Shown in pieces: positions 1-12,521 of a stretch of 64,000 bases of DNA (its first letter is position 1; each line of letters opens with the position of its first letter). Below the pieces are notes generated by a model that was not told the DNA's origin, made no database searches, and worked only from the letters and a program-made list of their open reading frames with translations. The translations under genes and the position numbers were made by a program. This DNA is from Epiperipatus broadwayi (Eukaryota; Onychophora; Udeonychophora; Euonychophora; Peripatidae): the NCBI GenBank assembly GCA_028023455.1, contig JAQFVV010012531.1:58001-122000 (forward strand), read 5' to 3'.

Positions 1-2640
1 ATATTTAAAAAAATGAAATAGCCTTAGAATTTTAAAAATTTTTGCTGGAGATTGTTTAAAGCTTAGATATGGGTTGCTTATGCAGTTTATTGACCACTTG
101 ATAGGTATTCATTATTATTAGTGTGGTTAATGAGGTATTTAATGTAAGGAAAAGGGGTTGTTTATTAATGGAAGTAATGCATTTTGTCAGAAAGATGCAA
201 AGTTATTTTATATTACTATAATATTAGTTGAATGGTTTCAAAATCCTTTATTCATTAATTCTTATTCTTTTGACAACAATTAATAGCCATTTCAATTATA
301 TTTAGTTAAGACAGTTTAATATTTAGGTTGCAGTACATGTGCATGCATATATGTCTGTATTATGTTTCATTTCATTTTCATCTTTTAATAACAGCAAACA
401 ATAGTATATTCACAATAAAAATCTTTAAATTACAATAATTATCTTAAATAATTTAACAAATATATATTTCTTTCCAATGATTAATAGATAGTTGAATCAA
501 TAGATTATTTTACAAATTAAATAAATTATTAATCATTTATATTTAATAGTTAATTAATGTTCATTTTTCTTTCAAGTTTGTAAAATCTATTTATTTTATT
601 ATTATTTTTATCTTGATTTTAATTCTGGAAATCAAAGTGATTTTTTTTTTGAAAAGATTTTTTTTGAATATGTAATTAGCCTGGCTAGAAGAGAAGCGTG
701 GGAGTAACCTTGTGGAAGGAAATGACCTTTGCTAAAGAGAGTTATTTAACAAAGATCTCCAGTGGAAAATTTGCTTATTTTGTAATGTAATTGTAGCCAA
801 AAACAGTGGCTCATTTTTGTGAAAGTAAAACCAGTTGCTGAAGTCAAATTGATTTTAAAAAGACTTTGGAGTAAAATTTTGAAAGAATCCCAAGAAATTT
901 ATTATGGGACAAGTTAATTTCAGAATGCAGTTCTAAATTTTAAAAAGGTACTCAGTTTACTTTACTCTCCTTGATTTAAACATATTGAATTAACCTCTTC
1001 CTAATTATTGCTCTTTTAAAAATGTATGTTAATAACATCCAGTCTATGTTACTTCACTTAATTGTCATTTTAAATAGGAATAAATTGCATGAATATTATT
1101 GTTGTATCATTAACCAATGTGTGTTCTTTAATATATCTGGAAAACACATGCAGAACTATTTTACAGAACATATTTTAATTCTTCACTATTGTCCGTGTTA
1201 TGTTTTTGTGAGAATGAAACATAAATTTAAGGATATGCATAGTTTTATAAATTATGCCATGTTTAAATCCATCATAAAGAGATGACAGTATTTGTTTGTC
1301 TGGTATTTCTGGAAATAATACGTATTTTAAATGAAGGAAATAAAATGTGAGCTACTTCAAATTAAGTATTTGCTTAAATCAAATGGAAGGATAGAAATGT
1401 GGGTAATTTTTGTTCTCTTCGATAAAGATGGAAAATAAAACAAAATATTATTAATTGAAGAATTACTAAGGAAACACGGTATCTTAATGGACAATATTTA
1501 AGAATAAACCAGGCGTATAATAAATTATAAAGTGTTAAATGCTATTCAAGAAACTACTAAAATAATTACGTATTTAATTTAGAACTACAACAGAATAAGT
1601 GAGATAATTCCTGTCCAACAGTAGTTAAGAATTTATTATATTCTTGTCATAATAGAAGGCAAATTAATTGCTTATGTATGATACAGTAACTTAAATAACT
1701 TTGTTATGAACATTGAAGATGCTGAGTCCTATTTAAGCATGATTATATTTGTTTGGTTACCCTACAGCAGTTTATTTTAATTTAAATTCAGTTTGGAATA
1801 TGTCCCATATTGTTTCATAAACCTGGAACCGAGCTTTGCAAGTGAACTTTTATTTTTAAGTTACAAAACTAATAACCTTTGTTTCTTTATTTTTTTTATT
1901 GCTTGTTGTAATTAATGTATATGATAGGTAGATAGGCTTATTTATTATTATGTTAATTTATAATTTGGGTTATTTTGATCTTCAAGACCGTCTCTGAAGC
2001 GTATCCGAATGAGGAATATGCTGGTAAAAATTGATTGTGTTCAAATAGGTCTTATTGTTCTTTTACGAAGGTAAAAGAAAGAAATATTTTTTTTAAATAT
2101 ATTATTAGAGAGGTTTATATTTATATTGCATACTTTATTATCTCAAAGTGAGAATTTTTTTTTTTGAATCAACGAATGTATAATAGAAATAATTTGCAAG
2201 ATATGAAAGAAAGTTCGTTCGTAATAATTATAAATATTAAATATTAAAAGTAACCTAAAGTTTATTTTGAATTAAAAGTTATACCTTAATGCAATATTTA
2301 ATTACTGTGTTGCCTGCATAGTATGTAATTTAGAGTTAATTTTATATATTTTTTGTTCGCAGGTGTGTGTTTGTTTTGCACAATTATGACATTTGTTTGA
2401 TAAAGTTCAGTTTATGAATATTTTATGTATAAATTTCGGACATTGTCATATTCTGCTGAGTTGAATTGATTAGTATGTTATCTGTATGTATTAATTTCTG
2501 CCAGTGTGTATTTATAATGTTCAATATTTAGAAAAGCTATGAGAATAGAAAGAAATCTGATTGCGTTATAATGTCTGTAGGGATAAAAGATTTTGCTTAT
2601 TTAGTCTATGTTAATAATTTTCCATGAGTAGAGCCTAGTT
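1..2640. other. AT-rich non-coding sequence
   Basis: No convincing exon, RNA gene or mobile element was recognised. It is probably intron or 5' flank of the DCST-like gene. The only coding-looking spot is a 37-base stretch at 1987-2023 bounded by AG and GT, discussed as a finding. The 87-codon open frame at 1022-1285 has no family character and a composition like its surroundings. Confidence 0.5.
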
Positions 2641-2649
2641 GATATTATA

Positions 2650-2870
2650 TGCGTATGATTAAATAATATTTTGAAGTGATGTTTTCTTAGAGCCTGGTGA
2701 TGAGGAAAAAGTCCCCACCAATAATGTATTTAGAAGTAGATGAGTTATTGTTGAAGTATGATTAAATGATGCTTAGGAAGTTATGTGACGTTTTTTTCTT
2801 AGATTCTGGTGATGAGGAAAAAGTCCCCACCAAAAGTATATTTAGAATCAGATGGATTATTGTAGAAGTG
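2650..2870. repeat. Imperfect tandem duplication, period about 112
   Basis: Two copies of a segment containing tggtgatgaggaaaaagtcc begin at about 2693 and 2805. Flanks such as gtatgattaaat and atttagaa are also shared. The copies are roughly 80 percent alike. No coding potential is seen. Confidence 0.7.
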
Positions 2871-3399
2871 TTCAGTAAGAGTTCATCTGCTCCTCGTGTA
2901 GAATTCCCTTATAAGGTATAATATGTATAATCATGAAAATATAGCTGTGTGTTAATTAATAGGTGGCCAGATAAATTGTTAGATTAATTCTTGATGTAAT
3001 ATTAGTGTCTTATTTTAATGATGAATTACGACATTGTCTGAAATAAAATAATTGTATGATATTTTCTTAATGAATGGAGAGTTTATAGAAAAGATTGTGT
3101 TATATTATTGCTGCTTGAACGTGCACACACACACGTAATATAAATAATATCGTGTATATAAATTATAGAATTATTGAAATTAAAATGAGAAATAAATGCT
3201 TTTGAAATACATTACATTCATTTAAATAGAAGTGTAAAGTATTGAGATTAAAAACGGGAAATAAATATTTTAAATAGCATAACCTTTAATCTTGAACTTC
3301 TTCTTTCTTTTAAAAAATAGTCAGTATAAACAATATTCATCAAAATATAAAATCACAAACCAATTTTCTTTAAAAAACTTGTTTTTTTTATTATGACTA

Positions 3400-3700
3400 T
3401 ATGAAATTAATATCAAGAGCAACGTTTCGACTATTTACTTCCTTATAGTCTTTTTCAAGCCACTAAAATATAAAAAATAATAAAATAAAACATAATACAA
3501 TCATTAAACTCTACATATATTTCAAATCTTCTCAATACAAAAACATAAATTTAATATAAAACATTAGAACATTACCTTCCTCTATTTAAAACAACCTACA
3601 ATTTAAACTTCTATTTAAAACACTCTGTTTAAATTATATTTAGATAAAATATCTCAAAAACCAGTCCCATCACCCACAACAATCAATTAGTTTTTTTCTT
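3400..3700 (-). mobile_element. Possible PLE 3' end remnant
   Basis: On the - strand a six-base-pair hairpin (gactat at 3429-3434 pairing with atagtc at 3445-3450) is followed directly by GAAACGTTG and preceded by CTTGAAAAA. This layout resembles the conserved tail hairpin of the PLEs elsewhere in this window. The sequence to its right is very AT-rich and encodes nothing recognisable. Identification as a PLE tail is an inference from the hairpin only. Confidence 0.3.
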
Positions 3701-3959
3701 TTATTCCTATATTGTTTAAATTCCCTACTATAAAAATTTTTTTCTTTTTTTAAAACTTACTTTATAATTAACTATTGTTTCTAAAAGTTCTATTTTTTTT
3801 TTTTTGTAAATAATGTGACTAGTTTTTATTTTTTATAAAATCAATTAGTTTTTTATTCATATATGGTCTAAATTCCTTAATATAAAAATTTTCCTTTAAA
3901 AATCTTTCTTTATAATTAATATATTTTAAAATATTTTAAAATATAGTGTATTTATTTAA

Positions 3960-5220
3960 ATAAAGGTTATAAATCATCAAATCATCAGAATAAACATAAT
4001 TTTGTTGCTATGCATGAAAGGTATACGTAATTGGAAGTAATTATTTAGTCAATTAGAGAAAGTTGCTTTGTTGAAAGCCAAATATAATTAATTTGATTTA
4101 TTTTGTTAATGAAGAGTAATATCCTCTCAAAAGTATTTTTTGTGCTAATAATATAACATGTTATTTATTTATTGTCAAAGTAGATGAAACATGTAGGCAA
4201 AGCATGTGTTCGAAGTCATGATATTTAAGTTTTGTTATTAAATTGCTTTGATAGTAGGCATAATCCCAAACTGATGCTCAAAGTTTATTTGATAATTTAA
4301 AAACCTGTAAGATAAATAGTCCATTTGTAAATATCATGTTAAACCAAGTTTATTTTATTGTAATAAATGATTTGTTTTAGTTATTTAAAATCTTAAAAAC
4401 TGTGTCTTGAGTTGTTCTTGTGTACATTCGTGTTTCCATTTCCACATCTCCACATTTCATAAATCGATTACAAAATAGATATATTATTTTTGAGTTATAA
4501 TATTAAATTTGCTAGTGTCTGACAATATTGTTTTCCTTAATCCAAACATTATAAAGAACATTTGCCACTGGATAAACATATTAGAAAGGCTGCCAAGTTA
4601 GTATATTTGTTAGATGATGATATGAGATTAAAATACCCTATTTCTGTCATTATCTTATTATTGAAACACAGTAAAAATAATTTAGTCAATTTGTTTCATT
4701 ACATTTTATCATACTTTAGAATTATAACTTATGGGCCAATGTGGTTTATTTAATTCAACTGTGTTTGTTAAAATTCCCTGAGATCTTAAAGTTTATTTCT
4801 TGATTGGCATTAGAGTAGATGTTTAGATTATGATATGCCAAGACATAGAATTGTTTAAGAATATAATTATAGCAAGCTGATATATGTTATACTTGGATGA
4901 AGGAAGAAATTAAGTTTAAAGTATATTTTAATAGACTGTATCAAACAAACATTATGATTCTTTATCATACAATTAATTAACAAAGGAATTTACATTATGT
5001 TAAATGTTTTGTAATATTTCTTCTTTTATTCATTTATTATCATATATCTTATGAACTGCCTATAGCCTCCCACTGAGCTGAGCTAAACATAAACTTAAAT
5101 ATAGAGTCTCAGTAATAATTTTGTATTATATATCTTATTATATTGTTCTATTTATTAATAGAACTGGTGCCTGGGCATTTCACTCATGCAATGTATATGA
5201 GCGGCGTTGGGAGTGTAGGT
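3960..5220. other. AT-rich intron or flank, nothing recognised
   Basis: No splice-bounded coding segment or known repeat was recognised. The 63-codon open frame near 4562 lacks an ATG start and any family signature. Confidence 0.5.
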
Positions 5221-5243
5221 TATAATATATATATATATATATA

Positions 5244-6510
5244 TCATCAACCATTATCAATCCACTGCAGGATGAAGGTCTCTCCAAGTTTAATCCATCT
5301 TCTCCGATCTTTAGCTTCTCTTCTCCACAACACCCCTGCACATTTTCTTATTTCATCCATCCATCTCACATGTGGTCTCTTTCTGGGTCTTTTACAATCT
5401 CTTGGAATCCAGTTTAAAATTTCAATTGTCCATCTATTATCATCTCTTCTACCAATATGTTCAGCCCAACTCCATTTCAATCTTTTATTTTTTTCAATAA
5501 GGTCAGTAACACCTGTTTGTTGTCTTACCCATACATTGCGTTTTTGATCTCTTCTTGCTACTCCCAACATACATCTCTCCATACTCCTTTGAGTGGTCTG
5601 AAGTCTCTGTATTGCTCTTCTATTAAGTGTCCAAGTCTCAGATCCATAAGTAAGAATTGGTAAAACACATTTGTTAAAAACCATCCTTTTCAAACACATA
5701 GGCATATTTCCTTTTAATATCAAGTTATTTCTACCAAAAGCACTCCAACCAAGTTTAATTCTATGATTAATTTCCTCCATTATGTTTCCATCTGTATTAA
5801 TAATCTCACCAAGGTATTTGTAACTGTTAACTTCTTCTAATTCTTCATAATCAATCTTTATTTTCATATTTTGAGCAAATCGATTAAACATTACTTTAGT
5901 CTTTTTAACATTTATCTTTAGTCCTACTTTTCTACTTTCATCTGCTAACTCCTGCAACATTTCCTGCAGCTCTGAAGCATTATTTGCAAAAACAACTACA
6001 TCATCTGCGAAATCTAAATGATTTAAATACTCTCCATTTACTTTCACTCCTTTAGTTTCCCATTTTAATCCACAAAATACTTCTTGCAGAACTGCTGTAA
6101 AGAGTTTTGGAGATATGGAGTCACCTTGTCTTACACCTTTCTCAATGTTGATTTTTCCAGTATCATTATGTAATCTAATTGTTGCTGTTGCATTTTTATA
6201 AATATACTTTAAAATATGACAATATCCTGGATCTATACCTTGATGATACAATGCTTTAATCACTGAAGAAATGTGTATAGAATCGAATGCCATTTCATAT
6301 TCTACAAATCCAAAACATAATGACAACTCATATTCGTTTGTCCTTTCTATGACTTCTCTCAATACCTGAATATGATCTATTGTACTAAAACCACTTTTAA
6401 ATCCAGCTTGTTCTCTTGGATGGTTGAAATCCAAAGTTCTCTGTAGACGAGTTGTAATTATCTTGGTAAAAATTTTATATAAAACTGATAAAAGGCTATA
6501 TATATATATA
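5244..6510 (-). mobile_element. RTE-type LINE, 5'-truncated, reverse transcriptase largely open
   Basis: An open frame on the - strand (6539-5247, 430 codons) covers most of the reverse transcriptase and the C-terminus of an RTE-like LINE. Visible motifs: REQAGFKSGFST, a degraded FVEYEMAFDSI (normally FxDYxKAFDSI), GVRQGDSISP, the catalytic FADD in LDFADDVVVFA, and the RTE C-terminal sequence PRKRPHVRWMDEI. The first dozen or so residues of the open frame are flank. The endonuclease domain is missing. TA-dinucleotide runs lie at both ends (5223-5243 and 6497-6514), so the element probably inserted into a TA microsatellite. The 3' end is at the low-coordinate side. Confidence 0.9.
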
Positions 6511-6600
6511 TAATAGTCTATATGTTTCTTAAATTGCAAATAATTTTATTTGAAGAATTTATCATTGATATATATTATATCTAACTTTATTATTTCACAG

Positions 6601-6669
6601 GCAGAAGGTAAAGAAATGCACAAAATAACTTATAAAATTACGGAAAGTTTTAACCCAGTTAAAAAAGAG
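6601..6669 (+). CDS. DCST-like exon A (23 codons)
   Basis: A pyrimidine-rich stretch ending in tttcacag precedes the exon and gtaatt follows it. The 69 bases read AEGKEMHKITYKITESFNPV plus KKE with no stop, phase 0 at both ends. In the DCST family the region before the cysteine block is a helical stretch of the type kI..i..s...vkkE, which this resembles. Taken alone the match would be weak; it is supported by joining in frame to the next exon. A truncated RTE LINE ends only about 60-90 bp upstream of the acceptor, so the branch point must lie in that narrow gap or inside the insertion. Confidence 0.6.
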
Positions 6670-6713
6670 GTAATTTTAAAAAATATATTATCTTTATAAA
6701 TAATGAGTAATTT

Positions 6714-6785
6714 TGTTGTTGTTATTATTATTATTGTTATTATTATTAGTAGTAGTAGTAGTAGTATCACTATTATTATTATTAA
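6714..6785. repeat. Compound trinucleotide microsatellite (ATT/GTT/AGT)
   Basis: Runs of gtt, att, agt and att trinucleotides follow one another, 45 bp downstream of exon A. Confidence 0.85.
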
Positions 6786-6794
6786 ATACATTTA

Positions 6795-7960
6795 TTGAAG
6801 TTGAAAAATTGTTTTGTTTGTTTGTTTATTTAGTTTTGATCTTTTTCAAAATATAAATTTTAAAATTGAGGTTTAATTTATTTAAATTTAATAGAAATGT
6901 TTAAAATCTGGTGCATGAATAAGTAATACCAGCTAATTCATATAAGATACTCATCTTTTCAGTAGATCATCTAGTTTCTTAGATATGGAACAATGGATGG
7001 GAAAACATTAAAAATATTCAATAATTTCATGTATTACAGTTAGAAATTCTTCTTAGAACTTTCATTTGTTTTAAATAATGTTTGTGAGAGATCTGTATAA
7101 AGATTATTTTTCTTTCAAGTTAATATTATTTTTTTAAACATTTTAAAATTGATGTTTAACAGATTTAAGAATAATATAACTTGTTGAAATTTTGTACATT
7201 TGTTTAAAATGTCTATGAAAGTGACAAGATACCTTAAATTTTTTAATAAGTGAATTACTTTTTAGATAGAAAGAATGGGGGAGGGGGGATTTTTAAATAA
7301 TGCTTGCTATCAATTTTATTTATGATTGCAAGCTTCATTTAAGTGGTTTATGATAAAATTTTGTTTAACTTTTTTTAAAAAACAGATTTTTTAAAAAAAA
7401 ATAATAACTGTCAAACAATCTTAAATAGAAAAGTTAGTTACTGATTTTATTATATATATATATATATATAATTATGTACACATACTAAATAAGATATATA
7501 CATAAAGTGTATATATATATATCAATTAAGTTATTTTAGAAATACATAATAATGGTGGAATGTTTTAAATAATGTGCACTACCAATTTATTATGATTGCA
7601 AGCTTTATTTAATGATAAGATCGTTGTTTATAATATAGTTTTGGTTAGCTTTTTATTAAATATAATAAAACTGCTAAAATATTAAACCATTTTCACTTAA
7701 GAGAATATTTCATATTTTGTCACTTATATACATATATACTATTATTCATGTAAAAATAATAAAACAGAATTTAAATATAAAATTTAATAAGATTTATTGT
7801 CCAAACTATACTTTCAATGCTTTTATGTTATGCTCATGGTTAGTCTGTGGAGGATATTATTTTTTTGCTGATTTGAATGTTACTTGATTGTTAGTTTATT
7901 ATATATTCACTTTGTTTACTGAACCATGCCTCCTTTATTTTACATTTGCAAAAAAAAAGC
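6795..7960. repeat. Dispersed AT-rich repeat, related copy at 38825-39330
   Basis: Segments here, such as ataacttgttgaaattttgt at about 7177 and the following acatttg...aaaatgtc...atgaaagtga, recur in the same order at 38825-39050. Parts at 7300 and 7590 (atgattgcaagctt, interestingly repeated within this block) and 7680-7720 have counterparts near 39250. The right end (7780-7960, with gctgatttgaatg) belongs to a second family that also occurs at 26440-26880, 51690-51790 and 56380-56450. No coding potential is seen. Confidence 0.55.
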
Positions 7961-7984
7961 AAGAATGTTTCATTACATAAATGA

Positions 7985-10900
7985 ATATGTCATTATCATC
8001 ATCAATCATTATCAATCCATTACAGGATAAAGGTCTCTTCAAATTCAATCCACCTTCTCTGATCTTTAAACTTCTCTTCTCTACATCACCCTTGCACACT
8101 TTCTTATTTCATCCATCCATCTCACATATGATCTTTTTTTGGATCTTTTACAATCTTTTGAAATCCAGTTTAAGATTTCAATTGTCCATCTATTATCATC
8201 TCTTCTAGCAATATGTCCATCACAACTCCACTTTGGTCTTTTAATTTTTTAATGAGGTCAGTAACACCCTGTTTGCTGTTTTACACATATATAGCATTTT
8301 GATCTCTTCTTGTTAATCCTAACATACATCTTTCCATACTTCTTTGAGTGGTCTGAAGTCTCTGTGCTGCTCTTTTATTGTGTCCAAGTATCAGATCCAT
8401 AAGTAAGAACTGGTAAAACACATTTATTAAAAACCTTCCATTTCAAACACATGGGCATATTTTTTTTCAATATCAGGTTATTTCTACCAAAAGCACTCCA
8501 ACCAAGTTTAATTCTATGATTAATTTCATCCATTAAGGTATCCATATGTATTAATAATCTGACCAAGGGATTTGTAACTGTTAACTTCTTCTAACTCATC
8601 ATAATTGATCTTTATTTTCATATTTTAAGAAAATCCATTAAACATTACTTTAATCTTTTTAACATTTATCTTTAGTCCTATTTTTCTACTTTCATCTGAT
8701 AACTTCTGCAATATTTCCTGCAGCTCTAAAGCATTATTTACAAAAACAACTACATCATCTGCAAAATCTAAATGATTTAAATAATCTCCATTTACTTTCA
8801 CTTCTTTAACTTCCTATTTTAATCCACATAATATTTCTTGCAGCACTGCTGTAAAAAGTTTTGGAGATATGGAGTCACCCTGTCTTATACACTCTTCTCA
8901 ATGTTGACTTTCCCAATATTATTATGTAATCTAATTCTTGCTGTTGCATTTTTATAAATATTCTTTAAAATATGACAATATCCTGGATTTATATCTTGAT
9001 CATTCAATTTCTTTAATCACTGAAGAAATGTTTATAGAATCAAATGCCTTTTCATAGTCTGCAAATCCTATGCATAATGGCAACTCATATTCATTTGTCC
9101 TTTCTATAATTTCTCTCAGTACCTGGATATGATCTACTGAACTAAAACCACTTTTAAATCCAGCTTGTTCTCTTGGTTGGTGGAAATCCAATGTTATCTG
9201 TAGATGAGTTGTAATTATATTAGTAAAAAAAATTGTATAAAACTGATAAAAGGCTGATAGGTCTGTAATTTCTAATATCTTCTTTATCTCCTTTTTTAAA
9301 TATTAATACTGCATTTTTCCAATCATCTGGTACATCTTTATCATTTAGATATTTGGTATATAACTTTGCTAAAATAACTATTTCTTCACCAGCTTTTTTT
9401 AATATATCAATTATAATTCAATCATTACCTGGAGCCTTTTCTTTCTTCATACATTTAATTGCATGTCTCACTTCTTCATTTAAAATTTTGGGCAATTGGG
9501 AAGATGTAATAGTTATAGAAGGTATGTGTTCTTTATTACTATATAATTATTGATTGAAGTCTTCTATCCATTTCATGATGTCATCTCTCTTTTTAGTAAT
9601 AATTCCATCTTTTTTCTTATTGCAGATATAAATTTCCTACCAATACCAAAATGTTGTTTTACACTTTTGAGACTTTTATTCTCTTCTATGGCTTTCCTTG
9701 CTAATTCACCGTTATACTTTCTTATATCATTTTCAACTCTTTTCCACACCATTTTACAAAATTCGAGATATTCAATCCTTTTTAATGCATCATATTGTAT
9801 AGCTTCATATTCCTTCTTTTTTTCATAAATTCTCTAACCTCAGTAGAAATTTTATTGGTTAATTGCTGCTTTTTTCTACCAACCATCTTTGTTGCAATTT
9901 TTAAAAGTGTATCAGTTAATTTCATATTAGTTTCATTCAAATCTGAATCATGTTTAAAATCTATTAATACTTGAAACCGATTTGTAAGTTTTAATTTAAA
10001 TTTATTACAATGTTTCTGAAGATTAGGAATATCAACTGCAATTATTGTTTTTCTTAATAATTTTTGTCTCTCTAGTTTTGCATTAACACGTATTTTACAT
10101 CTTACTAATCGATGATCACTTCATGTGTTAAAATTATTAAGAACGTTACAATCTTGAAATATGTATTTTCTGTTAGTCAAAATATAATCCAATTTCTGAA
10201 AAAAAGAATTCATAATATAAAGTTTTTCTTTTTCTGCAAACTCCACATTATTTCTATTACCATAACCAAAAGTACCTACAACACTTTCATCTTTCATTTA
10301 TTTACCAATTCTAGCATTAAAGTTTCCTATAACAATTTTAAAATGTTGTTACTCTGATCAAAAGCCTTCTATATATCCATATAAAAGTCTTCTACTACTT
10401 CATCACTATGAGAACTTGTTGGGGCATAAACATCGCTATGAGAACTTGTTGGGGCATAAACCTTAATTATCTGCATTTGGTATCTGCTATTAAGTTGTAT
10501 AACTAATCTTGCCACTCTGTCCAATAGACCATCAATCCCCATAATATTGCTCTTCCACTTTTTAATTATAATGAATCCTACTCCACTCGTATTTCCAATA
10601 TTTGTGCTTTTATAATAGAGTACATGTCCACGTTTTAAATCTATTATCTCTTCACCTTTTCTTCTAACTTCACAAAGTCCAATAATGTCCCATTTAATGT
10701 AAGACAGTGCTTCTTCTAATTCTTGCAATCTTTCTTCACTTGAAAGTGATCTGCAGTTGTAACTACCTAAATAAAACGTCTTCATCAAATGGCAACCTGG
10801 GGACACAATCAGGGGATTCTTAGCACCCTCCACCTTCTGCCACCAACTGCTGTCTTGGTTGGTGACTTTACAGCCTCCTGAGAATAAGGGCCATAAATTT

Positions 10901-11290
10901 ATTTTTGTTTTGTCATAATTGTATATATCTATTGGAAAAATATTTATCATTTACACAAACATTTATTCTGCCTTATCAGGCAACTGAGGAAAAAGACCAT
11001 GGTGTTTCTTGATCTTGAACTCAGAAGTAAAAAGCTAATTAACTCACCACGCTGGCTAATTTGGTGAGCAGCCTATCCATGTTCGTATACTATATGAATA
11101 ATCACATAGTAATAACAGCTGCAACGACAAGAACATATGGAATGGATTAGGAATTTGCCCTGCTCTGTTCCTTTAAGGCCTCTAAGAGGAATCAAAGGAT
11201 CTCCCTTCAGTTAATAGCAACTCCTTTTTGCAGCCTTTTATAAATCAGTAATTATTTGGCTAGCATGCTGTCTATAGATCAATCATTTAT
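7985..11290 (-). mobile_element. RTE-type LINE, longer copy, decayed
   Basis: The - strand copies the RTE at 5.2-6.5 kb in order (C-terminus at 8000, reverse transcriptase 8375-9250) but is riddled with stops and frameshifts. It extends 5' through a linker (SDHRLVRCKIRVNAKLERQ near 10080) to an endonuclease at 10369-10950. The 3' end carries a tgatgatgataatgac-like tail, typical of RTE elements. About 330 bp beyond the endonuclease start (10951-11290) is probably 5' leader; the exact 5' end is not clear. It lies in the intron between exons A and B, ending about 170 bp before exon B. Confidence 0.85.
10369..10950 (-). pseudogene. RTE endonuclease (EEP) domain fragment
   Basis: The 193-codon open frame contains FYLGSYNCRSLSSEERL, DIIGLCEVRRKG, SGVGFIIIKKW, LLDRVARLVIQL and IKVYAPTSSHSD. 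These are the N-terminal motifs of the apurinic-like endonuclease of RTE LINEs, often annotated as craniofacial development protein 2-like. The E of CEVRR is a catalytic-type residue. A 30-bp unit is tandemly duplicated in frame (10401-10430, 10431-10460), repeating YAPTSSHSDV. The frame then breaks, so the His end of the domain is not intact. Confidence 0.85.
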
Positions 11291-11463
11291 TGCTTAAACA
11301 TCTTCAGCTATTTAAAAAAAATGCCAAGTTATTATCTAAATTTAAACTTAAAATGCCATCACACTATCGTAAATTATCTATCATATATATATAAGAATGA
11401 GAAAGAGAGTAGAATCTAAAATTACTACATATTAATTTACATTTTGTTTTTCATTTATTTAAG

Positions 11464-11635
11464 GTAGAAGATAACTCTGAAAAAAAGAAACTTAAAGACG
11501 AAACTGATTATGTTGACAGCTTGTCGGATTCACGAAAAAGCCGTTCACGTGAAATTGAAACGCGCTATAAGTCTAAAAACGAACATGAAAAGAAAGAAAA
11601 TAATTATAGAACTAAAGTTGAATTTCGTTGTGAAG
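11464..11635 (+). CDS. DCST-like exon B (57 codons, charged linker)
   Basis: Acceptor tttatttaag, donor gtatgt. The exon begins in phase 0 (VEDNSEKKKLKDE...) and ends after one base of a codon (phase 1). The translation is rich in Lys, Glu, Arg and Asp and ends KVEFRCE. It looks like an extracellular helical or low-complexity linker of the kind found before the first conserved cysteine of DCST proteins. Codon use and GC are clearly higher than in the surrounding intron. The final Cys would be the first of the cysteine cluster continued in the next exon. Confidence 0.7.
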
Positions 11636-12266
11636 GTATGTACATAATGAGAAATCAAGTTACTTTTCGCCTATAATTATATTGCATTTTTTTGCATAAC
11701 TTTTTACTTAACTTTGTAAAGTATCTAACTATTATATATATATAAAACAGGTTTTATGGTCAGTAGTGAATGCATGCATATGGTTATGATTTGGGTTCGC
11801 ATTCAGGCGAAGTGAAACTAAAATCTTTTTAGACAGCTAACCATCTAATATAGATCAATAAATAGTTACTTTTAGCTAGAAAATAAAACAAACAGAAAAG
11901 CATGCAAACTTCCACCATCTTTTCTGAATAATCATTTCCTCCTCATTGTTTTATTATCTGGATCTGTTCATTGAAATAAGCTATACGAAGACTGTTTTAT
12001 TTTTTTCAGATAATTCTAAACATATGACTAAAAAAACTTTTTGAGACCCATCATGTATATATGGAAACTCTAATAATTTTAATAACATTATTTACAAAAT
12101 GATCTTGAGATTGTAGAATTGAAAATGTATAGTAATATTCATGGAAAAGTAAATGCACTCACCATAATAATAATAATTCACAAGTCATATTTTCTAATGT
12201 CATTTTAACACATTTTCAAAGAACACTAGACTGATTGACTTGTGAATTATTATTAAGAGTATCTAG

Positions 12267-12473
12267 TGTAATGTCACTCACCATTGCTGATCAAGTTGAA
12301 AAATTAAGAACCATAGAGCATGCGAACGTGTAGCCAGTAGAAGTTTAGTTAAGTTAAACTTTCTCAAAGTATAACTAATAGTTATACATTTTATTTGTAT
12401 TAAGTTGTTTATAAACTCAGTCTTGCTTACCAAATCTGTTGAGGAATTGATTTAAATTGATGCATACATCTCA
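12267..12473 (+). repeat. 5' LTR of the Gypsy element
   Basis: It starts TGTAATGTCACTCACCATTG and ends catacatctca. It aligns over its length with 16252-16454, including the shared aagtttagttaagttaaact core. After its end comes aattggtgcagtcagtcagg, the likely primer-binding region. Confidence 0.85.
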
Positions 12474-12521
12474 AATTGGTGCAGTCAGTCAGGGTCTCCG
12501 AAGAACAGTTTGGCATGAAAA

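Noticed and set aside
2661-2915. Possible exons around the gatgaggaaaaagtcccc repeats and at 2877-2915
   Set aside because: Reading frames meet stops within a few codons or give no family match, and the first is a local tandem duplication.
5143-5663. + strand frames of 134 and 68 codons
   Set aside because: They are antisense to the RTE reverse transcriptase.
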